Origin: Chromera velia
Taxonomy: Eukaryota; Sar; Chromeraceae
Assembly (NCBI GenBank): GCA_018398765.1
Contig: JAHBMJ010005295.1
Span: forward strand, 7,501 to 70,855
Reading direction: 5' to 3'
Length of the DNA: 63,355 nucleotides
Shown here: positions 1-12,071 of the stretch, in pieces
How positions within the stretch are numbered: position 1 is the first letter of the stretch
How the letters are laid out: the number at the start of each line of letters is the position of its first letter
Translations under genes and position numbers: made by a program
Notes under the pieces: generated by a model
Told to the model about the DNA's origin: nothing
The model's database searches: none
What the model saw: the letters and a program-made list of their open reading frames with translations, nothing else

Positions 1-1768
1 GAAGATAAAAAAAGATTGAGGCAGACGGGAGAGCCTGTCGATGAAGTCAAAGAAATCCGGAAAAAAAAAATCAAGAAGACCAGTATCAACCCACTTGGTC
101 CGATTTGCCACATGAGTTTTTTCCATCGCTCGGATCTTTGCGTCTCTCTGTGCAATGGCTTTTTTCATTTCCTTCTTTTCGGATTCCCATGCTTCCGCAT
201 CCACTCTGCGAGAAGAAGAAGAAACTTCTACTTCTTCCTTTTCTGCACTTCTTTTCTCAAGGAGGAGCCTTCCGAGACCCCGTAATGCTTCCTGAACGTC
301 AGCACGGCACTTTCTGAAGTCAACAAAGCGCAACGGACGACCCTCCCCAGAGTCTTCTCCATGAGATGACTTGAAGAGCTGCAACCTCCCATCCAATCTC
401 TTGAGAGCTTTCACCACTCCCAGAAGATCCTCAGACGAGGAAGATGGGTCTGCTACGTTCCCCACTCCGAGACTCCCCTTCTGTCGATTCTCAAAGTTTC
501 GACCCTGACTACTGCCACCTCTGTTGACCCCCTGGCCACTGGAGGAAAGCGATGGTGTTGAGTTCTCCTGCAGAAAGAGAACAGGGTCGAATCAAACTCG
601 TAAATGCACGTCAGGCAAAAAAAGAACCGGGACTAAACGAAACGAAAGATCGGAACGACACAGTGAAGGAAATTTGCCTCGAATGACGAAGCGCGGGGGA
701 GATACCAGTGGTCGTTCGGCACTGTGTGTCTGTTTGTTATTATGATGCATGATCCTGAGGGTCGCGTGTCTATCCACACCTTTGGCTTCCGATTCCCCTG
801 CTGCTGGAGTTCCGACACCAGTGCTTGCAGTGCCACGATCTGGTCTGACTGGACCTGCAGGGAAAGGAAGACGCATACATCATTGCAGACAGCGTGAAGA
901 GCCGAATGAAAAGCCATGAAAAAGCAGGACCTCTTGTCGGCGGACAGAGAAGAGAATGGATAGCGGGCAGCTTTTCTAACATGAAAATCGTTTCAATAGG
1001 ACGTGCACAGACAAAGGGGGAGACACAGCTGTCAACTTTTTTTGCTGTTTTCTGATCTCAAAAGCAGTCGCATGAGCACACACATGCATACACACATACC
1101 TGAAGTGCCAGCGTTCTGGTCTCCAACTGTGCTCGCAGCTCTGCAGTGTCCTCACTTCCAGAAATCCCAGTAGGTGTTTGACCCTGTGAATGGATTCGAC
1201 TGTAAGGAGGACAGGAAGATGGGGGGGTCAATGGAGACCGGCGGGAGACTTTAGTCATCTCCTTCGCGTGCTGAGCCTCAAGGAGCTGGGCCTGGGAGCG
1301 TAGACGCTCTATGAGGACGGTTTGGGACTCATGGGTCTCTCTGCGAACTTGTAGCTCGACTGACTGTTTTTGCACTTGGGCCTGTAGTCTCTCTACACAC
1401 GCTCGGAGAACTTCAACTTCCCCGCTGCAGTCCTTCTCTTTCTCTATGCAATCCGTTCGGCAGTCTGTCCGACTTCTGAAAGAGCACTGGCAGTCTGCTG
1501 ATGCGCCTCTTGGAGGAGAAGTAGACGGGGATGGCTGTCTCCTTCGACCCACACGAGACAGGTAGGAATGGCTTGGAGAGGGAGACCGGGAAGAGGCGCA
1601 ACGGGAAGAAGACGCTGCCGCTGTACGGGTCGTCCCCGCCCTGTTCTGCCTCTTTAGTTGGGCGATATGTCGCCCTCGTAGGTCGATCAGCTTCTCTTGA
1701 CTTTCACACATCTCCTGGAGGTATGTGCACTTCTGCTGGAGTGCAACGGCGTCATTTATTGAGAACAT
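1..1768 (-). CDS. Coiled-coil protein, function unknown (3' end outside window)
   Basis: Three exons join in phase 0: 1768-1100 (223 codons from ATG 1768), 854-780 (25 codons) and 567 down to about position 80 or to the window edge. The donors are gtatgt and gtgtgg, and the acceptors end in CTGCAG. The protein begins with a helical Gln/Lys/Glu-rich segment (residues 5-40), then a Ser/Arg/Pro-rich linker. A second heptad-like helix follows (residues about 110-165, containing VEVLRACVERLQAQV), and exon 2 adds more helix (IVALQALVSELQQQ). Exon 3 is again charged and helical. No catalytic motif is visible. I do not recognise the family; a structural or centrosome-type coiled-coil protein is only a guess. 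An in-frame run of Phe codons near position 65 suggests that another intron begins near position 85. Confidence 0.6.
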
Positions 1769-2130
1769 TGTCTTTCTGATGTCAAAATTTCAATGTCAAT
1801 AAGGGCAGATGCGGAAGCACGGCGTCCGCCCGCGACTCCAGCACGAATTTAGCGTATCAGCTTTGGTAATCATGCCGTGAAACTGCTTGTCCATTCATGA
1901 AAGTCGTTCACATAGACGTTTCGTAACTTTCGTTGCATGTTGCATTGTGTTGCGTATATATACGTATATGCATGCACGCATGCATTCATGTATACGGACG
2001 CGTACGTTTTGCATGCATATGCATGCAATTATTCTTTTTTTTTTAAGTCTGTTCGCGCGCATTGCGCGCGGAGTCAAGTGAGTACATGGCTACTACATGC
2101 GTGAGTGCGCGCGCCACAAAACAGACCAAC
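1769..2130 (-). promoter_or_regulatory. Upstream region of the coiled-coil gene: TGCATGCA cluster, T-run and GCGCGC palindrome
   Basis: TGCATGCA occurs at 1969-1976, 2010-2017 and 2020-2027. A T-run follows at about 2033-2044, then the near-palindrome GTTCGCGCGCATTGCGCGC at 2051-2069, which starts 283 bases upstream of ATG 1768. A TATATA string lies at about 1956-1961. The same order of elements recurs upstream of the gene that starts at 30262. TGCATGCA is a known binding site of apicomplexan AP2-domain factors. A role here is inferred from position only. Confidence 0.45.
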
Positions 2131-5046
2131 ACTATAACCATGCACACTAGCGCATACTAGTGCGGGGGCTGGCCATGTTTGGTGTACCCGGCGCACAGGC
2201 GTACCCCGAACAAACTATAAACTATGCGTCATCGGAAGTTACTTACCCGGTTATGCGTTTCCGCAGCAGCAACAGCAACCATTATGACGTACCAGACGGG
2301 CTATACAACGTGCGCGGCACCATCCATGGAACACCTCACATTTTCTAGATATTTTGCACTTTCCGAACTCTCATTTAATTCGACATTAAAAAACCGGACA
2401 TTTCTTAAGTTTTAAATAACTTTTTATTATCGAAAGAATTATAGCACCCGTTCAGATATTAATACAAATCTCGTAAAAAAAATATGCAGACAGATTATAT
2501 GCATGCGCATTCGCGCGCAGCAGCATAACAAACATGTCATCATAAACTTGATGTGTCGTCCGAACGTGACAGAACGTCTGTAAGTTCTCTAGAGTAACAA
2601 AGTTCTTAATAAATTATGGTTTCATAATTCGTCAAACTTCAAAACATATTCATAATAGCATTTTTTCGCTCAGCTAATTTTTCGTGACATCGCTTTGCTT
2701 AAATCAAATTTAATTAATATGACTTATGATTGTTAGTATCACATAAAGATACTCGTGGTTGGCCAGAGCCTATGTGCTGGCTCACCGGCTTTAACCGCCT
2801 CAATTCAATTCAACACTTACAGTTTGTAATAGTCTGTAATGATCGAATGTTGAGCGCACTATGGTACTCAACGCATAAAATGGTACGTGGTATCGAATGT
2901 GGTCAACAGATTGAAAGGCGGGGCAGATACATGGATTCCTGCCAGACAATCGAAGCAGCAAACAGTTGTGAAAAGAGAAGGGAAAGAAAAGAAAAGAAAA
3001 AAACCATACAAGTTGGTTGGATCGATGGCGCATTGGCCCGTTCCATTTTCCCTTCAGCCGATTTTGCAATTCTTTTCCGCTGTTCTTCCTTTGTTTTTCT
3101 CCTCAACTTTACAATACGCGAAATGCACGCACACAGACGAAGCAACTATCGGTGACAGCTTGGTGAAAGAGCTCTTTCCGTTTTCTTTCCCTCTCCATTC
3201 ACAGCCTAGTAACACCACCCCCAGCGGACACATGCACCTGCAAGCATCTTCCCCACTGACCTGTCTGCCATTCTTTCAGATGACCAAGTAAACTCTCTCT
3301 CTTTCTCTCTCCCTCTCTCTCTTATTCGCAAGAAAAGGGATTGCTCAGAGAGAGGGGCAACAGCATACAGCAACGGGGGAGTCGAATACCCTTCTTTTCT
3401 CGCTGTCTTCCTTTTTCTTTTTGTCTCTAGAACACTCACTCTTCCCTTCGAGATGCTCTGACGCATGCACGCACGTTGACTTTCCGGTCTCGATCAATCA
3501 TTATATCTCTCTCTGTCCATGCTTCACTCGAGGGAGTTCTTCTTCTCGCTCTTTTCTTCGTTGTTTTCTTTCTTTCCCCCCCCCCCACCCTTCTCTCACT
3601 CAGCCGTTCTTCCTCGCGTCTCTGCTCAACTGACCTCACTGTGTGATGATGAAGAAAAAATTGACGTTCTTCAACAAATGCACCGGGGCCTCACGTCCTC
3701 CATGCAGCCAGCAAGTGAGCCAGCGCTTCCTTTCTGTTGCGAGCACAATACAGAGGGAGCACCCGAATGCAAACGTTGACACGCGCACAACCACGAGAAG
3801 AAGAAATGAGAGGAAGGAGGAGAGGGGACTCCACTGCAGTCCGGAACTACCGAGGCGAAAGAAAGAAACCTCCCACCGTCTGCCCTCCTGGATTTTCTCC
3901 CCCCTCCTTCGACGTCTCTCTCTCTCTCTCTCTCTCCCTCTCTCGCCCTCGCGTCTCTCCTCTCTTATATATCAATTACCTCACGCAGGCCACACCACCG
4001 GCCAGCCCAAAGAATCTGTCGAGGGCGAGGGGGAGGTGGCTGAATGAGGATCTGAGGGAGAGCGTGCGGCTCGCAGTGGTCATGCCATCCATCGTTCTTT
4101 CTTTTCCGTCTCCTCCTTTTTTTGTCAAGGCACATGCAGGCAGGCAGACACGAGAAACAAGTACAAGCACGACACCGAACTCGAGGAATCGGTTTGATGG
4201 GCGGGTGGACTCTCAAGCAAGTGGCGGGGAAAGGAGACGTAAGTATACAGGTGAGAACGGAACAGACACACAGAGTCGAATGGAGTCTCTCTTCAAACAA
4301 GAGCGCTCCAACTTCATTTACTCACATGCACAGATAGATTTACACTCAAGGACAATGCACATAAATTCACATTCTCATTTTCACTCACACACACTCACAT
4401 GCACACATGCATGAAGCATCTCTTGCATGGGAAATCCACGCAGCACTCCCCCACAAACTTTTCTTCCGCTTCCCGACTTGCCTGCGAAGCTTGCAGGCAG
4501 GCCTCTCGTTTGTCTCGTCCTAACTCTCTTCTCTTCCCTTCTCTCTTCTTTTGTTCGTCTCGTCTGTCCACTCTGCCAGTCAGACAGCCAGAGGGATTCG
4601 GTGAGGGCCAGAGAGCCACTCTACATGCCACCTCTCCACCCCACGAGTCGCCGCATCATCCCGTCATTTCCTTCCTGCACTCCCATCGATACTCCCTCAT
4701 TTTTTCCTCCCACCACCTCCCTTATTTTTTCTCCTTCTAGTCGGGCAGGCTGACGGAACGAAGACAGACAGCAACCAAGGAAGGAAGGAAGCAAGGATCG
4801 AACCATGGAGACTTCCGTCAAGCGCAAAGTGACGGAGGAAGGTTCTTCGACAGGATTGCGTTTTTCTCCCTCCAAGTCTCTTCTCTCTTCCTCAGTAGAG
4901 TGGAGTGGAGCTCAAAAGATTTTCTTGCGACTCCTTCACTCGTTCTTCCGTTTGTTTGTCCCACCTTCGTTGGCACGATATGCAGCCACCACTACACACA
5001 TTCATATATATGATATGCTTATGACATGAAGACGTAGATACAAAAA

Positions 5047-5236
5047 AAGCGTCTCACCTCGATGCATGTCCACATTGATTGAATGAAAAACGAATGGGGA
5101 GGAGATGGGAAGCTCGACCAAATTGGCCACCTGTAACTCTCTCCCCCCCAACCCCGACTGAACTGCGTCCTCGACCCGACCGGTAGGTATTCCTGCCCAC
5201 AATTTGCCGTTTTCTTCAATGCAAACACGCTCAAAG
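5047..5236 (-). CDS. Possible orphan exon
   Basis: On the minus strand a non-repetitive frame (starting near ERVCIEENGKLWAGIPTG and ending NVDMHR) stays open for about 60 codons and runs into a plausible donor, gtgaga. It stands out from the surrounding microsatellite DNA by balanced amino-acid composition. The acceptor side is poorly defined (a pyrimidine-rich stretch ending TTTGAG near 5236). No family is recognised and no neighbouring exon could be joined with confidence. Confidence 0.2.
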
Positions 5237-5983
5237 AACGAAGAACGAACGAAAGAAAGAAACACAGAGCAGCAGAGCACCACCCTGATAATCTCTGACG
5301 AGACGGAAAGGGGATCTAGTGAACAAAGAAAGGAAAGCAAACGATTTTTTGTGCGTGGATGAACCGACCGGTGAAAGAAACAAATCAAATACAGACTTCC
5401 CGGTTCGATTTGCACCCACTGGAGTCGGACTCGAACAAAGCAACGTCTTGTTTCGTCCCTTCTTTCCTCCCTTTCCCCCCTTCCTTCTGTCAAGCATCCA
5501 TCTTTATTCTTTGGAGGGGACTGAAACACTCAGAGCAACAGAGGTAGAATGAATGACTGAAAGGAGGAAAGACCAAACGAAGACGCAGTTGAGTTAAGCG
5601 AACTAAGCAAACAAAGATGATGAACAGAACGTCGCTAAGGAAGAAGATGAAACGAAACACAGGAAGCAGTGGAGACAGAACCAACAAAAGGAGAGTCACA
5701 AGGTGAAGGGGTGACTGAGAGGAAGCTCTCTCTTCTATTTTCTTCTCTTCTCTTTTGTTTGTGTGAAGAACAGAACATTCTTTTCTAAAGAACAGAAAAT
5801 CCTTCTCTACAAAGATGAGTGTCGATGGATCTACCGGAAAGTGCAGCATGAGTGAAACAAAGAATACAGGCCAGACAAGAGAGTGAGACGGAGAAAGGAG
5901 CAAAGGAAGACCAGACAATGAAAAAATCAGTCGTGCGCAGACCCCTTCTTTCATCGCAAGTTGAATGGAACCAAGTGCGTTGC

Positions 5984-6092
5984 CTCTGTGTGTGTGTGCG
6001 TGCGTGCGTGTGTGTGTGTGTGTTGTGTGTGTGTGTGTGTGAGTGTGTGTGTGTGCGTGTGTGTGTGTATGTGCGTGTGTGTGTATGTGCGT

Positions 6093-6130
<38 letters not shown>

Positions 6131-6154
6131 GTATGTGTCTGCGTGTGCGTGTCT
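5984..6154. repeat. Interrupted (TG)n microsatellite
   Basis: About 170 bases consist almost only of TG with scattered TGTA and TGCG interruptions. It produces long artificial Thr-His and Cys-Val frames on the two strands, which should not be called genes. Confidence 0.95.
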
Positions 6155-7085
6155 CTTCAGACAACTCACACAACGTTTCCTCGTGCAGTGAAAAGACGGG
6201 GAGCAAGAAGGCTTGAGTGAGATAGTAGTTCAGATCCAGGAAGACGCGAGGGAAGCCAGGCAGGCAGTGGAGAGAGGGTAGGTCGGACCTAAATGGCAGA
6301 ACAAGACGACAGGGAGGGACACCGTCGGCAGAAAGGAAGCAACAAAGGGTAGTCCAGTCAACTTACAGAAGAAACAAATAAAAGGATCGAAGTACGAGAC
6401 GGGAAGACACCGACAATTCCTCTCCTTTGCTTGATCGGTTTCAAATAGGCTGGCACCCTGGCACACACTCCCGAAAAGATGTGCCCAGGAGAAAGAAATG
6501 AGGAAACGGTGTTCACGTAAACCAAGGAATGGATGAAGGAATGGAGAACTTCATTGCTCTTCAACAGAGACAAACCTACCGGCAATGAATCCACTACAGG
6601 GCAAGAATGCGAAAGCAACTTTGCCGAAGAGAAAGAAGGAAAAGAAGGAGGAAGCAAAAGAAAGTCTCACCAGCCGTGCAAGTCACGGAGAAAAATGGAG
6701 GAAGAAAGAAATATTTGTCTGATGTCTGTCGTCAGCTTCCTTTCTTCACTGCATTCATCCCAGTCTGTCTGTGAGCTTCCTTTCTCTTCTTCTCAATCCC
6801 ATCAATACTTCCTTTCTATTCCAGCAAGTGTAGCCGTCATTTCATTTTGCTTGCACCCTTTTTCTCTCTACTGACTGCGCATGCACCTTTCGATCCGACT
6901 CCCTTCATGAGTCCATGCACCTATTCCACTCGTGCCTTTCCCCCCCCTTTGACCTTCTGTCTCTTTTCCATCAGTCTCCTCTTGCACTAAAGCCACCCAT
7001 CTAGAGAAGAAAACCAAGAGCTCTCCCTTCAATCGTTCCTCCCCAACCCCCCACCTCCCTTCTTTCTCTCAAATCAGAGAGGACA

Positions 7086-7115
7086 GGAAGGAAGGAAGGA
7101 AGGAAGGAAGGAAAG
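7086..7115. repeat. (GGAA)n microsatellite
   Basis: Tandem GGAA units. Similar GGAA arrays recur at about 7917-7955 and 60820-60925. Confidence 0.85.
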
Positions 7116-7310
7116 ACACACAGACGAAGAGAGAGACAGAACTGTTCCACCAATGTCATTCTCATCCTCTCTTCGTTCCTCCCTGAGTTGCTCCGTCCTT
7201 TTCCATTTCGGCACTCCTCTTGTTTCTTCGTATATAGGTAGACAGGTTCTTCTTTCGGTCCATCCATCCATCCATCCATCCATCTCCCTGCCAGTGTACC
7301 CACCCACCTG

Positions 7311-7392
7311 TCCGTCCCTCAACGTCACGCTGCTGTCCCTCAACCTCTCGCTGAAAGCAGCCAAGTCGAAGCCAAAGTCGTCGTTCACTCAA
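7311..7392 (-). CDS. Possible orphan exon before a GTGGGTGGGT donor
   Basis: A minus-strand frame reading NDDFGFDLAAFSERLRDSS and ending RDGQ has normal composition and abuts the donor gtgggtgggt. It could be a downstream exon of the Mei2-like gene or part of another gene. The phase does not obviously match the exon ending at 8071, and the acceptor is not clear. It is recorded because it contrasts with the low-complexity surroundings. Confidence 0.2.
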
Positions 7393-7813
7393 CGACTTGC
7401 ACCTTCACTTTTCCGTTCTCTTTCTCCATCCTTTTTCTGTTCTCGAAATGTTCCTCCCTCCCTCCCTTCCACGCATGAAAGGAAACGAAAACAAAGAGAA
7501 GGAAAAGAAAGGAAAGGAAAGAGCAGCTGTGTTCACACAACAGTAAGAGGTTTTGCGAAACGTAAATTGCAGTTGATCATCTTTTGTGTTCTCGCAGGGC
7601 AAGTTACACAAGAACAGCTACTCATTCTTCGCAAGGAATGAAGGAAGAAAGGGGGAAAAGAAAGACAGAAAAGAAATGACGCTCCCGCCCGCCCGCCCGC
7701 ACGCACGCTTTAATCACCCATCCATCCCCCCATCCCCCCAGCCAGTGAGGGCTACCCTCACATCATGTGCCACCTCCACGTCAACACTTCTGGGGTCTTA
7801 GCTTCACGCTGCA

Positions 7814-7814
<1 letters not shown>

Positions 7815-7873
<59 letters not shown>

Positions 7874-7955
7874 ATTAAAAGGGGGCCACGAAGAGAGCGA
7901 ATCAGAGCACCATGAAGGAAGGAAGGGAGGGAAGGAAGGAAGGAAGGAAGAAAGG
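7815..7955. repeat. (CA)n(GA)n and (GGAA)n microsatellites
   Basis: A CA run is followed directly by a GA run (7815-7871). GGAA units follow at 7917-7955. Confidence 0.9.
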
Positions 7956-8070
7956 AAGCAAAGCATTGAATATGAGACGCTGTTTCACAGGAGAGGAAGA
8001 AAAGCCGCTTTCGGACGACACAGAGTAAAAACCTTTACGCACCCTCTCTCTCACTGACTGGCTGACTGAC

Positions 8071-9430
8071 CTGGGAAGGGGTCCGTCTGCCTCTGGGAAT
8101 GCAATCTGGATCCCGTTGCGGAACAGCATCGGCTTGTATTGGGGGATCGGCACGGACATCACCTGCAATACAGCAACCGTGTGAAGAGATCATTCATTTC
8201 ACCCCTTCCTCCACCTCTTCAGCCCTTCTCTCTTACGCACACCCGACCAATGCTGCGACGTCAAACGCTCACCGCGGCACATGCATGCAGAGAGAGACAG
8301 ACAAAGGGAAAGAGGGGGGAGAGCACCGCCTTCAGGGAATCTATCTGGGTCATGCGACGATATTTTCTTCCTCTCGCTTTCGCACCTTGTCTCGCACTGA
8401 GAGACACGAAAGAAAGGACAGAAGACGATCTGAAAGGAAAGAGAGAGAAACTCCAAAACTTACAGCAGAGTTTCTGTAATGCTCGATATTGTTCTTCAGA
8501 CCCTGCACTCTGCCCCATGAGACTTCGCACACCTGGAAAGACATTTTAGACAGATATACACAAGCATGCAGCAGAAAGAGAGCAGCAGATGGGTGAACAC
8601 GAGAACCGAAAGAAAAACCCAAAGCATCACGCGGCTCCCCCCTCTCTGCCTGCTCCAGAAAGGAAGATTGTCTGTCTCCTTCCCCGTTCGTCTGACTGCC
8701 CGCTTTTCATGTACTTCCGTTTCGTCTTGCCTCTCTGTGTAACGACAGACCCCTGATAATAACAGACAGAAAACAGACCAACAAACTACAGACCTGTTGG
8801 TTCTCGGTGGGCTCCAGCACGTATCCACCCGCATATACATGTGTACACAAAAAAACACCGAAACACATGACGCAACAAAACGTACATACGAACATATATA
8901 CAGAAAGGCATACGGATAGGGGGGCATGCAGGTGACTGACCTTGTTACTTTTGAACGCGTTGAGTTTGCGTCCTCCGAAGGCGTCCTTGAACATGCGGGC
9001 GTAGTGAGGATGGAGGAAATTAATGAATGCGTACCCGACATTGCACTTGTTCCTGAAGTCGATGGGCAGGTAAAAGAAGTCGAACAAACCGCGGAACTCC
9101 TCGTTTACTACATCCAGAAGCATCTTCTGCAGATACATGCAGTTAGTTATTTGAATGCATTCTTGCGAAATAAAAAATATGCAGTACAACTCAAGCACCT
9201 GCTTTGCTGTCGTTTTGAAGATCCTTCCGCACGTCATCGAAACGCGCATTGCGAAAAGAGAAGTCAGGGAATCTTCAAATAGAGACGGGCAGCCAAAGTG
9301 TTACAACCCGGCTAATCGACTTCGTTAGTCGGTCACAGAAAGGGTTGCATGTCGTAATGCAATGTAAGAAAAAAAACGGTTCGCCCTTTTCCTTACTCTC
9401 TTCCGTGTTCTTTCTCTCATTTTCTCTTTC

Positions 9431-9478
<48 letters not shown>

Positions 9479-11349
9479 GGGTGTATTTGTTCGGAATGTT
9501 CCGGAGCATGATCGTCGTCAGGCCGTTGTCCCCCTTCGGGAGTCCGTCTGCGCGCGTACACACACACACATACACACACACGCGCACATATACGTATTGT
9601 CACACAGAGAGACATACACATCCACACCACACGCGTACGTACCCACAAGTATGCAAGCTCACGCAATCCTTGTTTCCACACACATTTGCACATCAAAACA
9701 CCCATTGCGCGACCAGTGTGGGAAAAGAAAAGGAGACGATTGCAGGGGCGCTGCTTTGGCTCAGGGGGCACCGAAGGCGAAATGCAACGCTTGACTGGAG
9801 GTGGGCTGACACGCTTCCCACTTTCACATCCAGTCTCTGACTACAGTAGACACAGGTTTTCTTTCTTCTAACACTTTTTCTTCTTTCGCTGAGTGAACTG
9901 ACAGGTCGACACACAGACGAGGAGGAACACGAATGAATGCAAACTCTGAGCGTACAGCTGAAGAAAGGAACCACGATTCACTGCTTTCACAGAACCGCCC
10001 CCATGAAGTTTGAAGAGTCAAATCTGGCACTTTCAATTTTTCCTTCCCCAAATCACCCACAGTGCAGCCACAGTCGTTTTTTTCGCCTGTCCCCTGTGCA
10101 GCATGGATGCAAAATTCAAAGTATGTCACCTAAGTATGACTGTCTGTCTGTCTCCTCTGTTCATGAGGAGAACACTTTCGCTCCCCCCCTTTCCCTCCCA
10201 ACAAACTTACCCACCCATATCAGGCATCGGGACGTATTCAGGGTCTGATGGGTCTACAAAAATCACTTTCCGCCCGTCGCTGTCCGTGCTAACCCTCCTC
10301 GGCCCAGTAGTGGCTGCATCAGTATGCGTTTCCAGACCGAACCCCCCCGCAATCATTGAAGGGGGACTGAAGCCCTGCTGCGGCTGCGCACAGTGGGATG
10401 GGGGACCCCCCCCACCCCCCTGAGGTCCGCCATGATGGTTCCCCCCGGCTCCCCCCATATGCCCACCACCCCTGCCGCCACCCTTCTTCCCAAACCCTGC
10501 CCCACCCTGATGCATATGCTGGAGCCCCGGGGGCCCAGAGTGACCCATCCCAGGGGGCCCTCTCCGCCCCGCGGGCCCAGGAATTCCGTGAACTAGTGGT
10601 TCGTGCGCATCTCCCGCAGGCGGCGGTGATGGTGATGCCCCTGGGCCCTGGGCGGGCGGCTCCGGAGGGGAGTGGGGCGGTACGGTTCCTCCACCTTGGT
10701 AGTAAGAGCCTGACTGTGGCTGCTGCTGTTGCTGAAAGGGACGAGGATAACTCCCGCCTCCTCTCTCGCCCCCTCCCGATCCATCTGATGGATGGAGGCG
10801 CGTTGCAGCACTCCCCGCCGAGGACGGCTGAGGCGAGACAGGAGCATTCGTGGATGACGACGCAGCGCCAAAGCTCATCGGAGGGGGTGGTTGCATGGGA
10901 GCTTGTGCAGGAGGGACGTCGGAAGAACTTGAAGGTTGCTGCTGTTGCATTTGGGGAGAGGGCGTTCTCTCTGTTTGGGGTCTCTCGCCTTGGGGGTGCG
11001 GGTGCAGCTGATCTGACGCTTCAGATTTCAAATCCTCCCCCTCCTCTTCTATGACAGGAGGGCACCTTCTCCCCTCTCCAAACAAGTTCCATCCAGGCTT
11101 CACTGTGCGGGGTCCCTGAAGTACCGCATCGCTTGACTCTGTTCTGGGTCGTCTGCAAAGACAAAACACAGTGGAGAGCGTGAGCTGGGAGCAAAACGCG
11201 ACATGCACCTTGAGCCTGTACAGGGAGAAGGTGACTTACGAGGGCGCGTGGTGCTGGATGCCATTCTCGTCCAAGTGTACAAAAGTGTTCTTAACCAACA
11301 CAGATGGAGACGCAGGCTGCGCAGGTGGCTGCGCTTGAGCGGCTGCCAT
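8071..11349 (-). CDS. Mei2-like RNA-binding protein (C-terminal RRM)
   Basis: Firm exons are 11349-11240 (ATG 11349), 11152-10211, 9547-9477, 9126-8941, 8532-8464 and 8162-8071. The last four rebuild the special C-terminal RRM of Mei2 proteins: TTIMLRNIPNKYTQ, then KMLLDVV..FDFFYLPIDFRN, GYAFINF, VCEVSWGRVQG, ending in a YKPMLF segment. RNP-type aromatic and basic residues are present. Mei2 proteins bind RNA and promote meiotic or developmental switches in yeast and plants; that is family knowledge. The N-terminal half is Pro/Gln/Gly-rich and disordered. Exon 1 carries a short KNTFVHLDE motif and joins exon 2 in phase. Phase demands at least one more exon between 10211 and 9547 (length 2 modulo 3), which I could not place. 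The exon ending at 8071 stops in mid codon, so the 3' end lies further left; one possible last exon ends at TGA 7533-7535. Confidence 0.9.
9434..9476. repeat. (CA)n microsatellite abutting a splice donor of the Mei2-like gene
   Basis: On the sense (minus) strand this intron begins directly as gtgtgtgtgt after exon 9547-9477, so the microsatellite itself supplies the 5' splice site. A second CA tract lies in the preceding intron at about 9556-9615. Confidence 0.9.
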
Positions 11350-12071
11350 CGCTTTTGACGTGCTCGAAAGGTTCTAAGAAAGATCACGACGGGAATGATG
11401 GATGACGAGGAAAGGAAGAGCAAATCTGAACAGGTGCAACTGATCAGCGCTGGCTCGCGAAGCTTCGAAGAGACCACAACATAAGGGGAAATCAGAGAAG
11501 TGCAATGTCTAGAAAAAAGACGGAATGTCACCGTTCATGGTGGGATGTCACTCAGGAAGCAAGCTGAGCTGAGGAGACTGACTGAGTTCTAGGAGACTGA
11601 TCGAGCCGAGAGCTGTGCATGATCGATTCACTGCGTGCACTGCGTTGCCCATGCAATTAATGCTTCTTTTGGGCGGGGGACCAACTGGACCCCGGCGATG
11701 CGGCCGGGCGACATTATGGGCCCCATGCAGCAGTTGTGTTCCAGATCCCGCATAAATTTTCCTACGGGACTCGCGCAACAAATCTCCAACTTCAATTCTA
11801 AACGCATCCATGGAACTCAGTCTTCGCGCTCAGATCTTGCGCCGATCCACTGCGTCGGTATTTGAACGGCTTGTGCCGGGGCACATCAGTTTTCTCTATC
11901 GGTACCTGAAATCTGTATTGAAAAAAAAATACGAATTAATTGTGAGCTAAAAAAAAAAAAAAACAAGAGCAAGCTGTATTGATCAGGCAGGGTTTCAATT
12001 TAAAGACACAGAAAGGTCAGTACATATATAAGTCTTGAAAGAATCCCACTAACACCAGAAACGCAGACAGA
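11350..12071. promoter_or_regulatory. Probable shared promoter of the Mei2-like (-) and FUSC-like (+) genes
   Basis: The two start codons face away from each other across about 720 bases. The stretch holds A-runs (about 11921-11930 and 11951-11963) and a CATATATAAG string at about 12023. No TGCATGCA or GCGCGC palindrome was seen here, and no convincing ORF. Confidence 0.4.

Larger units (their letters stand above)
2131..7300. other. Long repeat-rich stretch without a confident gene
   Basis: The left part (2340-2720) is AT-rich. From about 2900 to 7300 the DNA consists of pyrimidine- or purine-rich low-complexity sequence with CT, TG, GGAA and CATC microsatellites. Open frames exist on both strands but are low-complexity and have no family signature. 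Two short segments with exon-like composition and a good donor (5047-5236 and 7311-7392, both minus strand) are listed separately. The block may be 3' UTR and introns of the Mei2-like gene, or an unrecognised intron-rich gene. Confidence 0.5.

Noticed and set aside
3737-4414. Plus-strand frame of 225 codons
   Set aside because: Composition follows CT and CACA simple repeats; no domain-like segment.
5490-6206. Long minus-strand frame of Thr-His repeats
   Set aside because: It is a translation of the TG microsatellite and has no unique coding sequence.
10398-11054. Plus-strand frame of 218 codons
   Set aside because: Antisense shadow of the Pro/Gly/Gln-rich Mei2-like exon, which splices in phase.
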